From Bradyrhizobium sp. BRP22 (GTDB taxonomy: Bacteria; Pseudomonadota; Alphaproteobacteria; Rhizobiales; Xanthobacteraceae), in contig NZ_JADYVX010000013.1 in the NCBI RefSeq assembly GCF_020194175.1, positions 1-64,000 on the forward strand: DNA of 64,000 nt, given 5' to 3'. The position numbers and the translations under genes were made by a program. Positions 11,191 through 19,951 of the stretch are shown in pieces. The notes below the pieces were generated by a model. The model searched no databases. It was not told where the DNA came from and saw only the letters and a list, made by a program, of their open reading frames with translations. Every line of letters starts with the position of its first letter. Position 1 is the stretch's first letter.

Positions 11191-11856
11191 ATGAACGATA
11201 GACCTGGTCTGCTTTCAGAAGAAGCGATCGCGAAGTACCGCTCAGAGCTGTGGAATAAGGGTACGGTCCTGGTCGCCCCCGAGACACTGTTCACCAAAGA
11301 TGAGCTGGCTAGGATCGAGGAGCTGCAGTCCGGTATTCCCGAAGAAGTGGTTCGGGAGGGAGATGCTGGCGATTCTCACGATGTTTTTGTAAAACGACTG
11401 CGGCTAGACCATCCCGGCCATCATCCTAGCAACGCGAATGGTAATGCTTCAGCGCAGATCATCGAACTAGTTGAAAAGACCGAGCGGGTCTCCGCACTCA
11501 CGAAAATCCTCGGAGCGTCATCAGACTACCTCATTCGCCGATGCCAAATTCACCGCATGCCGCCCCGGCCATTTGTTGGTATCCATTTGGATGCTGAGAG
11601 CGACCCCGACTTCGAATATTCTGTGATTGTCCAGCTCGCGAGAGATTTTGAGGGCGGTGAGTTTGTTGTATATCCAACCCAGCGTGAACCCGAAGTCTTT
11701 TACCCGCAGTTGGGGAGCGTAGTTATCACAACCTGTCACTTCAGGCATGAGGTAAGGCAGGTGCGTGCTGGAGAGCGTCGGTCACTCGTCTATTTCTGTT
11801 CAAAATACCGCGGCGCGAACCGCCGGATTATCGAGCACTCGGCCGTTGGCGCATGA
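11191..11856 (+). CDS. 2-oxoglutarate/Fe(II)-dependent oxygenase (prolyl-hydroxylase-like)
   Basis: The 221-aa protein carries the facial triad of the 2OG-Fe(II) oxygenase fold: His132 and Asp134 in GIHLDAESD, distal His186 in CHFRHEVRQV, and Arg196 or Arg197 to hold 2-oxoglutarate in GERRSLVYF. The strand FEGGEFVVYP and the stretch GSVVITTCHFRHEV are typical of P4H-like members that hydroxylate amino-acid or peptide-like substrates. It starts at the ATG 47 bp after the oxidase-GFA gene, with AAAGG upstream, so the two are probably co-transcribed. The substrate is unknown. The context (oxidase, ATP-grasp ligase, acyl-CoA ligase) suggests tailoring of a small natural product. Confidence 0.75.
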   Translation: MNDRPGLLSEEAIAKYRSELWNKGTVLVAPETLFTKDELARIEELQSGIPEEVVREGDAGDSHDVFVKRLRLDHPGHHPSNANGNASAQIIELVEKTERVSALTKILGASSDYLIRRCQIHRMPPRPFVGIHLDAESDPDFEYSVIVQLARDFEGGEFVVYPTQREPEVFYPQLGSVVITTCHFRHEVRQVRAGERRSLVYFCSKYRGANRRIIEHSAVGA

Positions 11857-12201
11857 AATCTGGTGCGTAACGGGTGTCCTGAATCAGAAATTTGCGACAC
11901 TGAGATGCCTGAGCTTGAGTATTGTACCGGCAGAGGCTCGACCAGGATGTCGGCGGCGGGTTTGGTCGGCACAGCGATGCGATTCCCAACCAGGATGCTC
12001 ATGCGACCTTGTCAGCCGGAACGCTAGATGGCCGGGTTGGAGTGCGTCCTACTGGGATCTATTGATGCAGGCGCGCACTCTCTAGCGAGATGAGCAATGC
12101 TTGACGCAATACAATATTCTTCGTCCTCGTTGTCCTTTATCGGCCGTTCGGAGATCCTGGACTGGCAAGTTAACAGTTGGAGCATGACGCAATCATTTCA
12201 A
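11857..12201. other. intergenic between convergent genes
   Basis: No gene recognised. The oxygenase gene ends here from the left and the ATP-grasp gene from the right. Several short frames exist without recognisable content. Confidence 0.5.
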
Positions 12202-13518
12202 TCAGAGCATCGTCGATAGTCGATGCTCCAGATTCCGGGCGACCAGCCTGTCGCGCGCGATCACAAGGCACTCCACCGTGCCTGCCTCTTGATCGCCGGC
12301 AAGCGGAATAACGCCTTCCTTCTGTATGCGATCGAAGAGCAATCCTTCATCGACAAAACAGTCAAGCGCCGTTTGGAGGGAGTTTAGTCGGACATTCCGC
12401 ACAGATGAAATCACGTAGGAATGGGAATAGTCGGGGCCTAGCAACCGGTCAGCAATGCTGTGCAACACCGAGCCTCCGCCCCACCGACCGTTCGCTTCAT
12501 TAAACAGCAGCTGCCTATCGGTCGAGAAGATGGCATCTATATTGATCATCCCGCGGTACCCCAAGGTCCGCGCGAGCTCCACAAATCGATAGGCATACGC
12601 GTAAGCGGTCGAGAGCTGCTCATCGCTCAGATCGCTTGGGAGCTCTAGTCCAGTCCAGACGAGAGCTCTTTCGGATGGATTTTCGCTTCGCCGCAGACGT
12701 ATGTTTCCACTGTTGACGAATACGATTGAACCATTCTCCTCAATTTCAAACTCAAGGTAGAACAGAGAACGAGCAAGGTGGTACGATTCGACGACCACCG
12801 TTTTACATGAGGGAGTTGTCACCTCAGACCAAAGCGCGTCAGGATCAAACGACGACCAAAGGAGCCGCCGGGTTTCTCTTGCTCCAGGGAGTGGAGCGGT
12901 CTCTTTGCCGGTGAATATAACATTTCCGACCCCGCCGGCTCCATTGTCTAACTTTACAATCACGCTGCCCGTTTCAGACCTCAGGGACGTAACCGCTCTG
13001 AATAATTCGTCTGAGTTTGTCGTTACGCATCCACTGGGAATCGGAAGTGCGACACTTGCTGCCAGTTGACGGAAGTGACTCTTGCGGTTCAACAGATCAG
13101 GTCCTCGCTGCAGAGCGAAGTCGTCACCGTTCTGCGATATGCCAAGCATCGCGGCTAAACGAGCAACACCTTCCGTCGAGTAGCAAGCACATAGTGTCCA
13201 ATGTGCTTTCTGACGGATGTGGCGGCTGATCTGTTCAACAACAGTCTTGGACTGCAGAGTGAAATCACTAAGGATCCCCATCTTGCCGGCGTTTTCTGGC
13301 ACGAGCACCAAGACAGTCGATGGGTCAAATTTAAGCGTCGCGCCAACGTGGTCTAACAGGTCAATTGGGATCGCTACCGGAGAGATAATTACGTCGCCCG
13401 GTTGTGCAAACCAGACGGAACGCCAAGCAGACTTGGCGGCAAGCGAAAGTTGGGTGACCGTCAGATCGGCGCCCGACATCTGGGCGCTACCGGCATTCAT
13501 AATTAGGATCCGCGGCAT
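12202..13518 (-). CDS. ATP-grasp ligase, PGM1-like (pre-ATP-grasp domain)
   Basis: This 438-aa protein has an N-terminal Rossmann-like pre-ATP-grasp region starting MPRILIMNAGSAQMSG and a C-terminal ATP-grasp fold. Visible ATP-grasp elements are SVIVKLDNGAGGVGNVIF near 185-205 (nucleotide-binding lysine and glycine-rich loop) and GYRGMINIDAIF followed by LLFNEANGRWGGGS near 340-370 (metal-binding Asp/Glu/Asn). The layout resembles amide ligases of the pheganomycin PGM1 kind, which join an amino acid or peptide to a carboxylate using ATP. It lies 177 bp downstream of the acyl-CoA ligase on the same strand, so the pair may form an operon, and is convergent with the oxidase/oxygenase pair. Family call is good; substrate unknown. 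Confidence 0.7.
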   Translation of the reverse strand: MPRILIMNAGSAQMSGADLTVTQLSLAAKSAWRSVWFAQPGDVIISPVAIPIDLLDHVGATLKFDPSTVLVLVPENAGKMGILSDFTLQSKTVVEQISRHIRQKAHWTLCACYSTEGVARLAAMLGISQNGDDFALQRGPDLLNRKSHFRQLAASVALPIPSGCVTTNSDELFRAVTSLRSETGSVIVKLDNGAGGVGNVIFTGKETAPLPGARETRRLLWSSFDPDALWSEVTTPSCKTVVVESYHLARSLFYLEFEIEENGSIVFVNSGNIRLRRSENPSERALVWTGLELPSDLSDEQLSTAYAYAYRFVELARTLGYRGMINIDAIFSTDRQLLFNEANGRWGGGSVLHSIADRLLGPDYSHSYVISSVRNVRLNSLQTALDCFVDEGLLFDRIQKEGVIPLAGDQEAGTVECLVIARDRLVARNLEHRLSTML

Positions 13519-13695
13519 CAGCGAGCTCCGGGTATTTGCGTGTTATCGGGCGGAAGCGCAGTCCCCACTAAAATGAACGTGCAGAAGTCGCATTGATATA
13601 CAACAATTGACCGAAGCGTCTGGCGATGATGAGCTGGAGACGAAAGAGCGTTTCGGGCGGCACGGGATTCGCGCCCAGCGCTCGACCGTCGATAC

Positions 13696-15231
13696 TCAAT
13701 GGCCGTCTCGTTCCTGGCTTGATCGCGCATCGTGCTGTTTGAGCATGAAATGCTGTATTTTGCCCAACGCGGTTCGTGGCAATTCCTCCGTGAAGATGAT
13801 TTCGCGCGGCACTTTGAAACGGGCGAGCTGTGACTGCACATGCGCCTGCAGGGCTTCCGCTTCAATCCGCGCGCCTGACCTCCTGATCACGTAGGCGATC
13901 GGAACTTCATCCCAGCGCGGATCGCGCCTACCGACGACTGCGCATTCCGCGACGTCGGGGTGCTCCAGAAGCACACGCTCGACTTCCGCCGGATAGACGT
14001 TTTCTCCACCGGAAATGATCAGGTTCTTCTTGCGATCATGAACCCAAAAGTATCCGTCGACATCGCGGTGGCCGACATCACCAGTGTGATACCAGTCGTT
14101 ACGCAGTGCCTCATAAGTCGCTTCTTGATTGCCCCAGTATTCGCTGAAGAGATTGGGGCCGCGCACTGCGATCTCGCCTGGGGTGCCTGGCGGCAGCTCG
14201 TTGCCGGCATCGTCGAGGATTGTCGCTTCGCAGCATAGGCCAGGCAATCCACTCGAACTCTCTCGCGCAAGATCGCCGCCGAGCCTCGTGTAGATGGCAA
14301 TGGGGCAGGTCTCCGTGGAGCCATAAACCTGCAGGACTGATATGCCGCGTTCGGCAAAACGGTCGGTCAGGTGCCGCGGCACCATGGTGGAGCCAGTGGA
14401 AATTGCCTTCAGTGAGGAGAGATCGGTCGTCGGCCAGCCAGGATGATCGGTCAGAGCTTGAATCGTGGCAGGCACCAATACGGCTAGCGTAGGCCGGTCG
14501 TGCTCGAATGCGGCAAGCGTCGCCTCTGGCGTAAACCGCGGGTGGATCGTAACCGTCGCGCCTTGATGCAGCGCTGGTGTGGTCTGGATATTGAGGCCGC
14601 CGACGTGGAACAGCGGCAACACTGTCAAGACATGGTCAGCCGAGGTGAGGCCATGCATGTGTTGACTCATAACGCCATTCCACAGCAAGGCCTCTTGGCG
14701 TAGCACAGCGCCTTTCGGCCGGCCGGTGGTCCCCGAGGTATAGACGATCAAAAGCGGGCGGGACAGGTCCGTGTGCAGGCTCCGACCATCGCCGCGCCCT
14801 CTCTCTACCAAGTCATCCCACTTGCTTCCGCCGAGGGGCGCATAATCGAAGCCGACCACGAAGATGCCCGGAAGTTGCTCCGCCAGCGCCGGCAGGAGTG
14901 CCTCGAAGGCGTGTTCGACCACCAGCACCTTAGCGGCGGCGTCCGACAGGATGAAGAGCTGCTCGGCTACCGCAAGCCTCCAGTTCAGTGGCACGAGGAT
15001 TGCGCCGAGCCGCGCGCAGGCATAGAGCAGCACCAGGTAGTCCGGCCGGTTAAGGCTGAGGATCGCGACGCGATCGCCTCTGTCGACACCGAGCTGGCTC
15101 TTTAGGGCGCGCGCAACCTGTTCGATCCGTTGATTGAAGACAGAGTAGCTTAAAGTGGCGCCCTCGAAATGGATGGCGGGCTTGTCGGGGCTGAACGTCG
15201 CGTTGCGCTCAATCAGGGTGCAAAGGTCCAT
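13696..15231 (-). CDS. acyl-CoA synthetase / AMP-dependent ligase (FadD-like)
   Basis: This 511-aa member of the adenylate-forming family has the P-loop-like YTSGTTGRPKG near residue 170, YGSTETCP near 300, YHTGDVGHRDVDGYF near 395, the hinge region IISGGENVYPAEVE, and the C-terminal catalytic lysine in RTALGKIQH. All core motifs are intact, so it should activate a carboxylic acid as acyl-AMP and transfer it to CoA. Chain length and substrate cannot be read from sequence. Its stop is 177 bp ahead of the ATP-grasp ligase on the same strand. It may feed that cluster, or act with the acyl-CoA carboxylase at 45445-49034. Confidence 0.85.
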   Translation of the reverse strand: MDLCTLIERNATFSPDKPAIHFEGATLSYSVFNQRIEQVARALKSQLGVDRGDRVAILSLNRPDYLVLLYACARLGAILVPLNWRLAVAEQLFILSDAAAKVLVVEHAFEALLPALAEQLPGIFVVGFDYAPLGGSKWDDLVERGRGDGRSLHTDLSRPLLIVYTSGTTGRPKGAVLRQEALLWNGVMSQHMHGLTSADHVLTVLPLFHVGGLNIQTTPALHQGATVTIHPRFTPEATLAAFEHDRPTLAVLVPATIQALTDHPGWPTTDLSSLKAISTGSTMVPRHLTDRFAERGISVLQVYGSTETCPIAIYTRLGGDLARESSSGLPGLCCEATILDDAGNELPPGTPGEIAVRGPNLFSEYWGNQEATYEALRNDWYHTGDVGHRDVDGYFWVHDRKKNLIISGGENVYPAEVERVLLEHPDVAECAVVGRRDPRWDEVPIAYVIRRSGARIEAEALQAHVQSQLARFKVPREIIFTEELPRTALGKIQHFMLKQHDARSSQERDGH

Positions 15232-15427
15232 CGTCGGTGTTCCGTCTTTCTTAGTCTTGCAGAGTATGTCTCTCCCGAAGTGGCCAATGAGAGCTCCTGA
15301 GTTTCCTCGGGAGGTGTCGATTACGCCTTTATTGTCTTAGACGAGGCGCGTCTCGTCACGTATCTGCAAAAGGAGTGCAGCTCGTGGCGATATAGGAGCG
15401 CAGGTACAGTCGATGTAGTTTGGGGAC

Positions 15428-15780
15428 TCAAGGTGTAGGCTCTCGCTCGCGTGCTTGCCCACCAGGAGCTACGTGCATCCGACCATGGTGATAAGCGCAC
15501 CATGAGGAGAGTGTCTTGTCCGATCTTCTCACTACAGGCTCACCGCACATATAGGCCGCTCTGGGATCTCCATCTTCGAAGCCGACAATGGCCCGGCATT
15601 GGCCTTCAGTGTGGTTGACTAGCAAGACCTTCTTGGAGCCGTCAGGTCTTTTCACATTGCCGCTCCGAGATGCTTGGCAATCTCTTGCAATGTCGTGGCG
15701 AGCGAGAATTGCTGCCAAAGCGCCTCGAGAACCTCTGCAGGGCGATCGACGTTTATGCGTTTTCGCGATTTTATCGGCAT
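15428..15780 (-). pseudogene. GcrA-like small protein remnant, frameshifted
   Basis: One minus frame gives MPIKSRKRINVDRPAEVLEA and then LWQQFSLATTLQEIAKHLGA before a stop near 15655. A second frame continues with GQCRAIVGFEDGD, AAYMCGEPVV and SSWCAYHHGRM. The C-terminal Cys..Cys..Cys..His pattern resembles the end of GcrA-family cell-cycle regulators, and the N-terminal piece resembles their helix-turn-helix. A shift near 15655-15665 separates the two. Recognition is tentative; it may be a different zinc-binding small protein. Confidence 0.35.
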
Positions 15781-15872
15781 AGCAGCTCTCAGGATCTGTG
15801 CGGACAGGACAAGACCACGTTCCTCGTATTGAGCGCTGGCCCGAGGGCAACCGGTGCAACCTGATGTGAGAT

Positions 15873-15940
15873 CGTACAATTTAACGCCACGTGCGATTCA
15901 AGCCCCTTTAGGGGCTGTGGTGTGAATATATTCAAGCTCC
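15873..15940. repeat. dispersed repeat, copy A (with stem-loop)
   Basis: About 65 bp are shared with 50197-50265 at roughly three-quarters identity. Both begin CGTACAAT(T/C)TAACGC, continue CACGTGCGATTCAAGCCC or a close variant, and end near GAATATATTCAA or GGATATATCCAA. This copy contains the perfect hairpin AGCCCC-TTTA-GGGGCT. No protein or known element is recognised. Confidence 0.5.
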
Positions 15941-16184
15941 CAGGCCTCCATGGAGCACCGCGATGCGAGAAATCAAAAACTACCGCCATCTCAAAGGATC
16001 TGGCCCGAAGGTGGAGTAACGTTGCTAGCGGCAGAGCGTTAAGGCGCCGTCTTGCGAGCGGCGCAGCTGATGCACGTCAGGGGCACTAGCATTTGTCCGC
16101 TGGATGACGGCACCAAATTGGCCTACGCATGCCCAGACTACGCACCCTCTAGGTGCAGATTTCCTTATAGGATTTGGGAATTCA

Positions 16185-17147
16185 ATGAGCGAAATTTTCA
16201 TCAGCCACGCCGTGGCGGACAGCCATTTGGCGAAATTGCTTTTGGATTTTATGAAGAAAGGAATGGGCGTTCCGCAGGACTCGATCTTCTGTTCCAGCGT
16301 GGATGGACACAACATTCCATTGGCCGAAGATTTCAACGCCTACATCAAGAACCAGATGGAGCTCGGCGCCGCCTGGGTGCAGAGCAGCAAGAGCCTCCCG
16401 ATCGTCGTGCCGCCCGTCGCCTTCGACGTTGTGACGAAGACTTTGGGCTTGAAGCAGGCCTGGAAGATCGACGCCACGAAAGGCCTCATCGACCTCAAAA
16501 ACCTCATCCAGTCATCAGTATCAAGCCTGGAGAAGAGGTCCGAGCACGTTTGGGAGGAGAAACGCGCCCAGTGGGGAGCGGACCTCAAGAAGGCCCTTTC
16601 GAAGCTGCAGCAGGCCACCAAGGTTGATGCCGCCACCCACAAGGAAGCGCTTTCGCAGATCAAGGAAAGTGAAGATGAGATCGAGCGCCTTAGGGAGGCG
16701 CTCACGCGTGCGAAGGACCGCTACGAGGAGCTCGCGAAACTGAAGGACAAGAAAGAGGTCGCTGCGCTCGAAAAGAACGAGCCCGGCAACCAGAACGTGG
16801 AAACGCAGTTCGAGGAACTGATCGAAGCTGTCAAGAACACCAGACCGTCGGGGTACAAGGTCGTCGACAAGCATATCATCTTGGACCACTACGGGCGCGC
16901 AGGGACCATCGACTGGTACGGTTATAAGGAGGAGTTCCAAGACGCAAGAAAATACGGTCTGCTGGCGGCGGACAGTGATCACGTCGACTGGAGCCGCAAC
17001 AAGGTGAAGGTCTTTGTGAACGCGATCAAGGCAGTCGAGGAGTTTCTCGCGTCAGAAGAGGGATCGAAGTGGCGCAAACAGCAGGACGACGAAGTGCCAA
17101 CCGATCCTGATGACCTCGAGTTCTGGGAATACTACCTGGAGATTTGA
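16185..17147 (+). CDS. TIR-domain protein with coiled coil, shortened TIR
   Basis: The 320-aa protein starts at the ATG before SEIFISHAVADSHLA, the first strand and helix of a TIR domain. Box-2-like SIFCSSVDGHNIP follows at about 33-45. Normally YIKNQM would be followed by a strand and loop (a stretch such as ..VV..L.SP.Y..S.FC..) before ELGAAW. Here YIKNQM joins ELGAAW directly (residues 53-63), so about 20 residues appear to be missing, although Glu59 matches the position of the NADase glutamate. Residues 135-220 are a charged coiled coil; the C-terminal 100 residues are not recognised. TIR proteins in bacteria deplete NAD+ or make cyclic ADP-ribose signals in phage defence. The gene lies 646 bp upstream of a Wadjet operon on the same strand. 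A defence role is inferred; activity is doubtful given the gap. Confidence 0.7.
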   Translation: MSEIFISHAVADSHLAKLLLDFMKKGMGVPQDSIFCSSVDGHNIPLAEDFNAYIKNQMELGAAWVQSSKSLPIVVPPVAFDVVTKTLGLKQAWKIDATKGLIDLKNLIQSSVSSLEKRSEHVWEEKRAQWGADLKKALSKLQQATKVDAATHKEALSQIKESEDEIERLREALTRAKDRYEELAKLKDKKEVAALEKNEPGNQNVETQFEELIEAVKNTRPSGYKVVDKHIILDHYGRAGTIDWYGYKEEFQDARKYGLLAADSDHVDWSRNKVKVFVNAIKAVEEFLASEEGSKWRKQQDDEVPTDPDDLEFWEYYLEI

Positions 17148-17793
17148 CCGTTTGCGGTCGCCCTAGGCTGGCCGCCTGAGCCCGCATGTCCCAAACGCCC
17201 GGCTGAGACCCTCCAGCAGGCTTCAGATCTCGGATATGAGCGCGACGCTGCGGGGCGACTGGTTGCGAAGGGGCAGACATGTAAGTCCGCCGGATCCAGC
17301 CGGACAACCGACCGGTGACTACCGCGTCATTGTCCACGCGACCGCATCGAGCGCACTCGGAGGCATCGGGCCTCGTATGGGGGCGTCTTGCTCACGGAAA
17401 GTGACCAGTGGGCCATGCCGGCGAGGGTGCCCACGCCGACCATGGGCGACCCTCCCGCTGCGCGATCCAGCCTCCATTGGTCGATCCGGTCGCTGGGATG
17501 CAGCACGACGCGGCCGCCCACAGCGAGCCCTGGACAGAGCTTCATCGTAGGCGCCTGCGACCAGCAGCAGCGCCAGCAGCCGGCGGGCTGACGGGCGGCG
17601 CCGGTACCGAACCTTGAAGCTCGACAGCAGCTAACGGGCAGGCTATACATGAACATACAGCGAACAAAATCCTTCCAGTTGCGATCGCCTTGCGGTACAT
17701 CTCGACTGAGGTATTCCCCCAGCAGATCACGAGTTTAGGGGCAGCAAGCTGCATCTCTTTTCGGGATGATGCCCATCCAGGGAGTGATAGCGA
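17148..17793. other. intergenic between TIR gene and jetA
   Basis: No gene was recognised. Overlapping short frames exist on both strands but none shows a family pattern. It probably holds the jetABCD promoter; no operator could be named. Confidence 0.5.
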
Positions 17794-19323
17794 TTGTCCT
17801 TGTTTCGCCATTTGCATGACGACGCGTTTTTGGCCTTTTCGCGCGATCACAAGCACCTGTACGCGGCGTGTCTGCTCGACCTCCATGAACGGTTCTTCTC
17901 TGGAGCGCCGTCGTTCCCCACACCGCAGCAGGTCGTCCACGCCATCTACGACGTCATGCGGGCCAACCCCGCCCTGTGGAGCGAAGGCGACGATTTCGGC
18001 AGCCTGCCGGAAATGATCTCGGTCGGTCGCCGCCGCATCCGGAAGGCCGATGTAGCGCTCGCGTCCGAGAAGGGCGACAAGGCGCTCGGTCTAGCGCGGC
18101 AGCTCTACGGCCGGCTGCTCGCTTGGGGGTGGCTCGAAGAGGAGGAATACGGGCTCCGCGTCACTGTCGACATGGCGATGGGTCCGCTGCTGGTGATTCA
18201 GCGGCTGGCGAGCCTCAACAAGGATCTCTCCCAGAGGTTCGGCGGCTTGATCGTGCAGATCCGCCTCAATCTCGAGGCCGTCGAAAAGCTGACGCCCGAA
18301 ATCACCGACCGCAAGCAGCGCGAAGCCGCGCTCGCCGTCCGCGAGGCGCGCAACCAGGCCGACCAGTTCACCAAGAGCCTGCGCGCCATTCTGGCCGACC
18401 TCAAGCGGATCCGACGGACTGTCATGGAGTCGAAAACGGTAGCTACCCGGCTGGAGGCCTTCTTCGAGGAGTTCGTCGACCAGCTCCTGCTAAAGGACTT
18501 CGAATCCATCCTCACGGTCAACCATCCGTACCGCTTCCGCGACGCTATCGTCGATCTCGCGCGCAGGATTTCCTACACGCCCGAGACCATGCAGGTCCTT
18601 GCCGAGGAATATACGGCGGCCACCATGTCAGCCGACGTCGAGGATGGCCGGATGGCCGCGGCGGATGACCTGCTCGCCATCGAAAGCATCTTCGAACAGA
18701 TCGGCGAGATGTTCGAACGGATCGAGGCCTTCCGCAGGCAGCTCGAAGCGCGCGTCCGCAACACGATCAAATACGCCGAGCGGGGCGGGCAGGGACTCGT
18801 CGGCCGAGCCGGCGACTTGGTCCCTCGACTGGACGCCCTGCTGCGCGACGGCAGGCACGACAAGACAACCCTCGAATGGAGCGTCGAGCCGCTGCGGTCG
18901 CCCTGGTCGGAACACCATCAGGCGCCGGCCAGGCAACCGCGCCGCCCCGTCGAGGCAAGGGAGCTCGCCGGGCCGCCCTCGGACCCGCTGTACGAACTGC
19001 GGAAGAAGCTCCGTCTCGAGTACATCGCTCGCATCGCGCCCCGCCCCGACGACGTCAGACGATTCCTCGAGGGCCAGGTTCCGCCATTCGCGACCAAAGA
19101 AGCCCGCTTTATGGAAATCGATACCGTAGACGACTTCCTCGCGTTCGATTGCGCCCGCCGCTACGCGCTGACGGGCGAGGTTCCGGCTCAGATCGCGGCC
19201 GGCTTCGATCTTGAACCGTGCCCCGACACGCCGCCACACGACAGCGAATGGCTTCGTTGCGCGAACTTCGTGGTGAAGCGATCCGGCGCACTTCGGAAGG
19301 CGAGGGCGGCCCATGCTCAGTGA
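17794..19323 (+). CDS. jetA: Wadjet protein JetA (kleisin-like, MukF-type)
   Basis: First gene of a four-gene Wadjet operon, 509 aa. The start is a TTG at 17794 preceded by GGAGTG at 8-bp spacing, giving MSLFRHLHDDAFLAF. JetA is the MukF-like kleisin subunit (DUF3375-type) that bridges JetC heads and contacts JetB. The mostly helical sequence with coiled-coil stretches (for example the region around residues 150-215) and the length fit the family. It overlaps jetB by 11 bp. The complex recognises and cleaves closed circular plasmid DNA by loop extrusion; this is established for Wadjet systems, and assignment here rests on gene order plus the JetC and JetD signatures. Confidence 0.85.
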   Translation: MSLFRHLHDDAFLAFSRDHKHLYAACLLDLHERFFSGAPSFPTPQQVVHAIYDVMRANPALWSEGDDFGSLPEMISVGRRRIRKADVALASEKGDKALGLARQLYGRLLAWGWLEEEEYGLRVTVDMAMGPLLVIQRLASLNKDLSQRFGGLIVQIRLNLEAVEKLTPEITDRKQREAALAVREARNQADQFTKSLRAILADLKRIRRTVMESKTVATRLEAFFEEFVDQLLLKDFESILTVNHPYRFRDAIVDLARRISYTPETMQVLAEEYTAATMSADVEDGRMAAADDLLAIESIFEQIGEMFERIEAFRRQLEARVRNTIKYAERGGQGLVGRAGDLVPRLDALLRDGRHDKTTLEWSVEPLRSPWSEHHQAPARQPRRPVEARELAGPPSDPLYELRKKLRLEYIARIAPRPDDVRRFLEGQVPPFATKEARFMEIDTVDDFLAFDCARRYALTGEVPAQIAAGFDLEPCPDTPPHDSEWLRCANFVVKRSGALRKARAAHAQ

Positions 19324-19951
19324 GTTCGAAAACATCGAGCGCTCCTTCGGCGCGGAGAAGGCGGCCGACCTCCGCAAAGCGCTGCATTTCCTGCTACGAC
19401 GGCAGTTCGTGTTCGCGGGAGATCCCCGGACCGGGACCGTCTACAACACGATCATGGACGGCCGTTTTCGCGACGTGGTCGACGGCTTCTTCGACAGCTG
19501 CGGATACCGCGTCCACCGCGATCCGGAGGCGCAGTGGGCCGGCATCGTCGCCATGGACGAGGACGTGCCGCTGCCCCGGATGAAACTCGACGAAACCATC
19601 GTCATGCTGGTGCTGGCAGCATACTGGCAGCAAGAGGTGAACGTCGGAGCGGTCGAAGACCGGGCCGTCGTGGTCGCCACCTTGAACGACCTGTTCGACC
19701 GCTACCGGGAGATGGCGCAACACGGCGGCGGAGGCGCAATCTCGGCCGCCCGTTTCCGCGACATCCTGCGCGAGGCCGCCCAGCGCAGCCTGGTCGAGAT
19801 CGGGGACTTCGACGACGAGCAGCAGGACTGCGAGGTCAGGATCCGCCCGATGATCAAGCTGATCAGCGGCGGCGACGCCCTCCAACGGCTCGAGCGCTAC
19901 GTGCGCAGCGAGGAGGCCCGCTTTCCGCAGCCCGCGGGAGACGAGGCATGA
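19313..19951 (+). CDS. jetB: Wadjet protein JetB (MukE-like, DUF4194-type)
   Basis: This 212-aa protein begins MLSEFENIERSFGAEKAADL inside the end of jetA (11-bp overlap) and its TGA overlaps the jetC ATG, so all three are translationally coupled. JetB is the MukE-like winged-helix subunit of the Wadjet SMC complex. The segments KLDETIVMLVLAAYWQQEVN and VRIRPMIKLISGGDALQRLE resemble DUF4194 proteins. Size and position match other jet operons. No oddity seen. Confidence 0.85.
   Translation: MLSEFENIERSFGAEKAADLRKALHFLLRRQFVFAGDPRTGTVYNTIMDGRFRDVVDGFFDSCGYRVHRDPEAQWAGIVAMDEDVPLPRMKLDETIVMLVLAAYWQQEVNVGAVEDRAVVVATLNDLFDRYREMAQHGGGGAISAARFRDILREAAQRSLVEIGDFDDEQQDCEVRIRPMIKLISGGDALQRLERYVRSEEARFPQPAGDEA

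Noticed and set aside
15368..15383. Possible sigma54 promoter upstream of the acyl-CoA ligase (minus strand)
   Set aside because: The invariant GG is TG and there is no TGT-N10-ACA within 200 bp.
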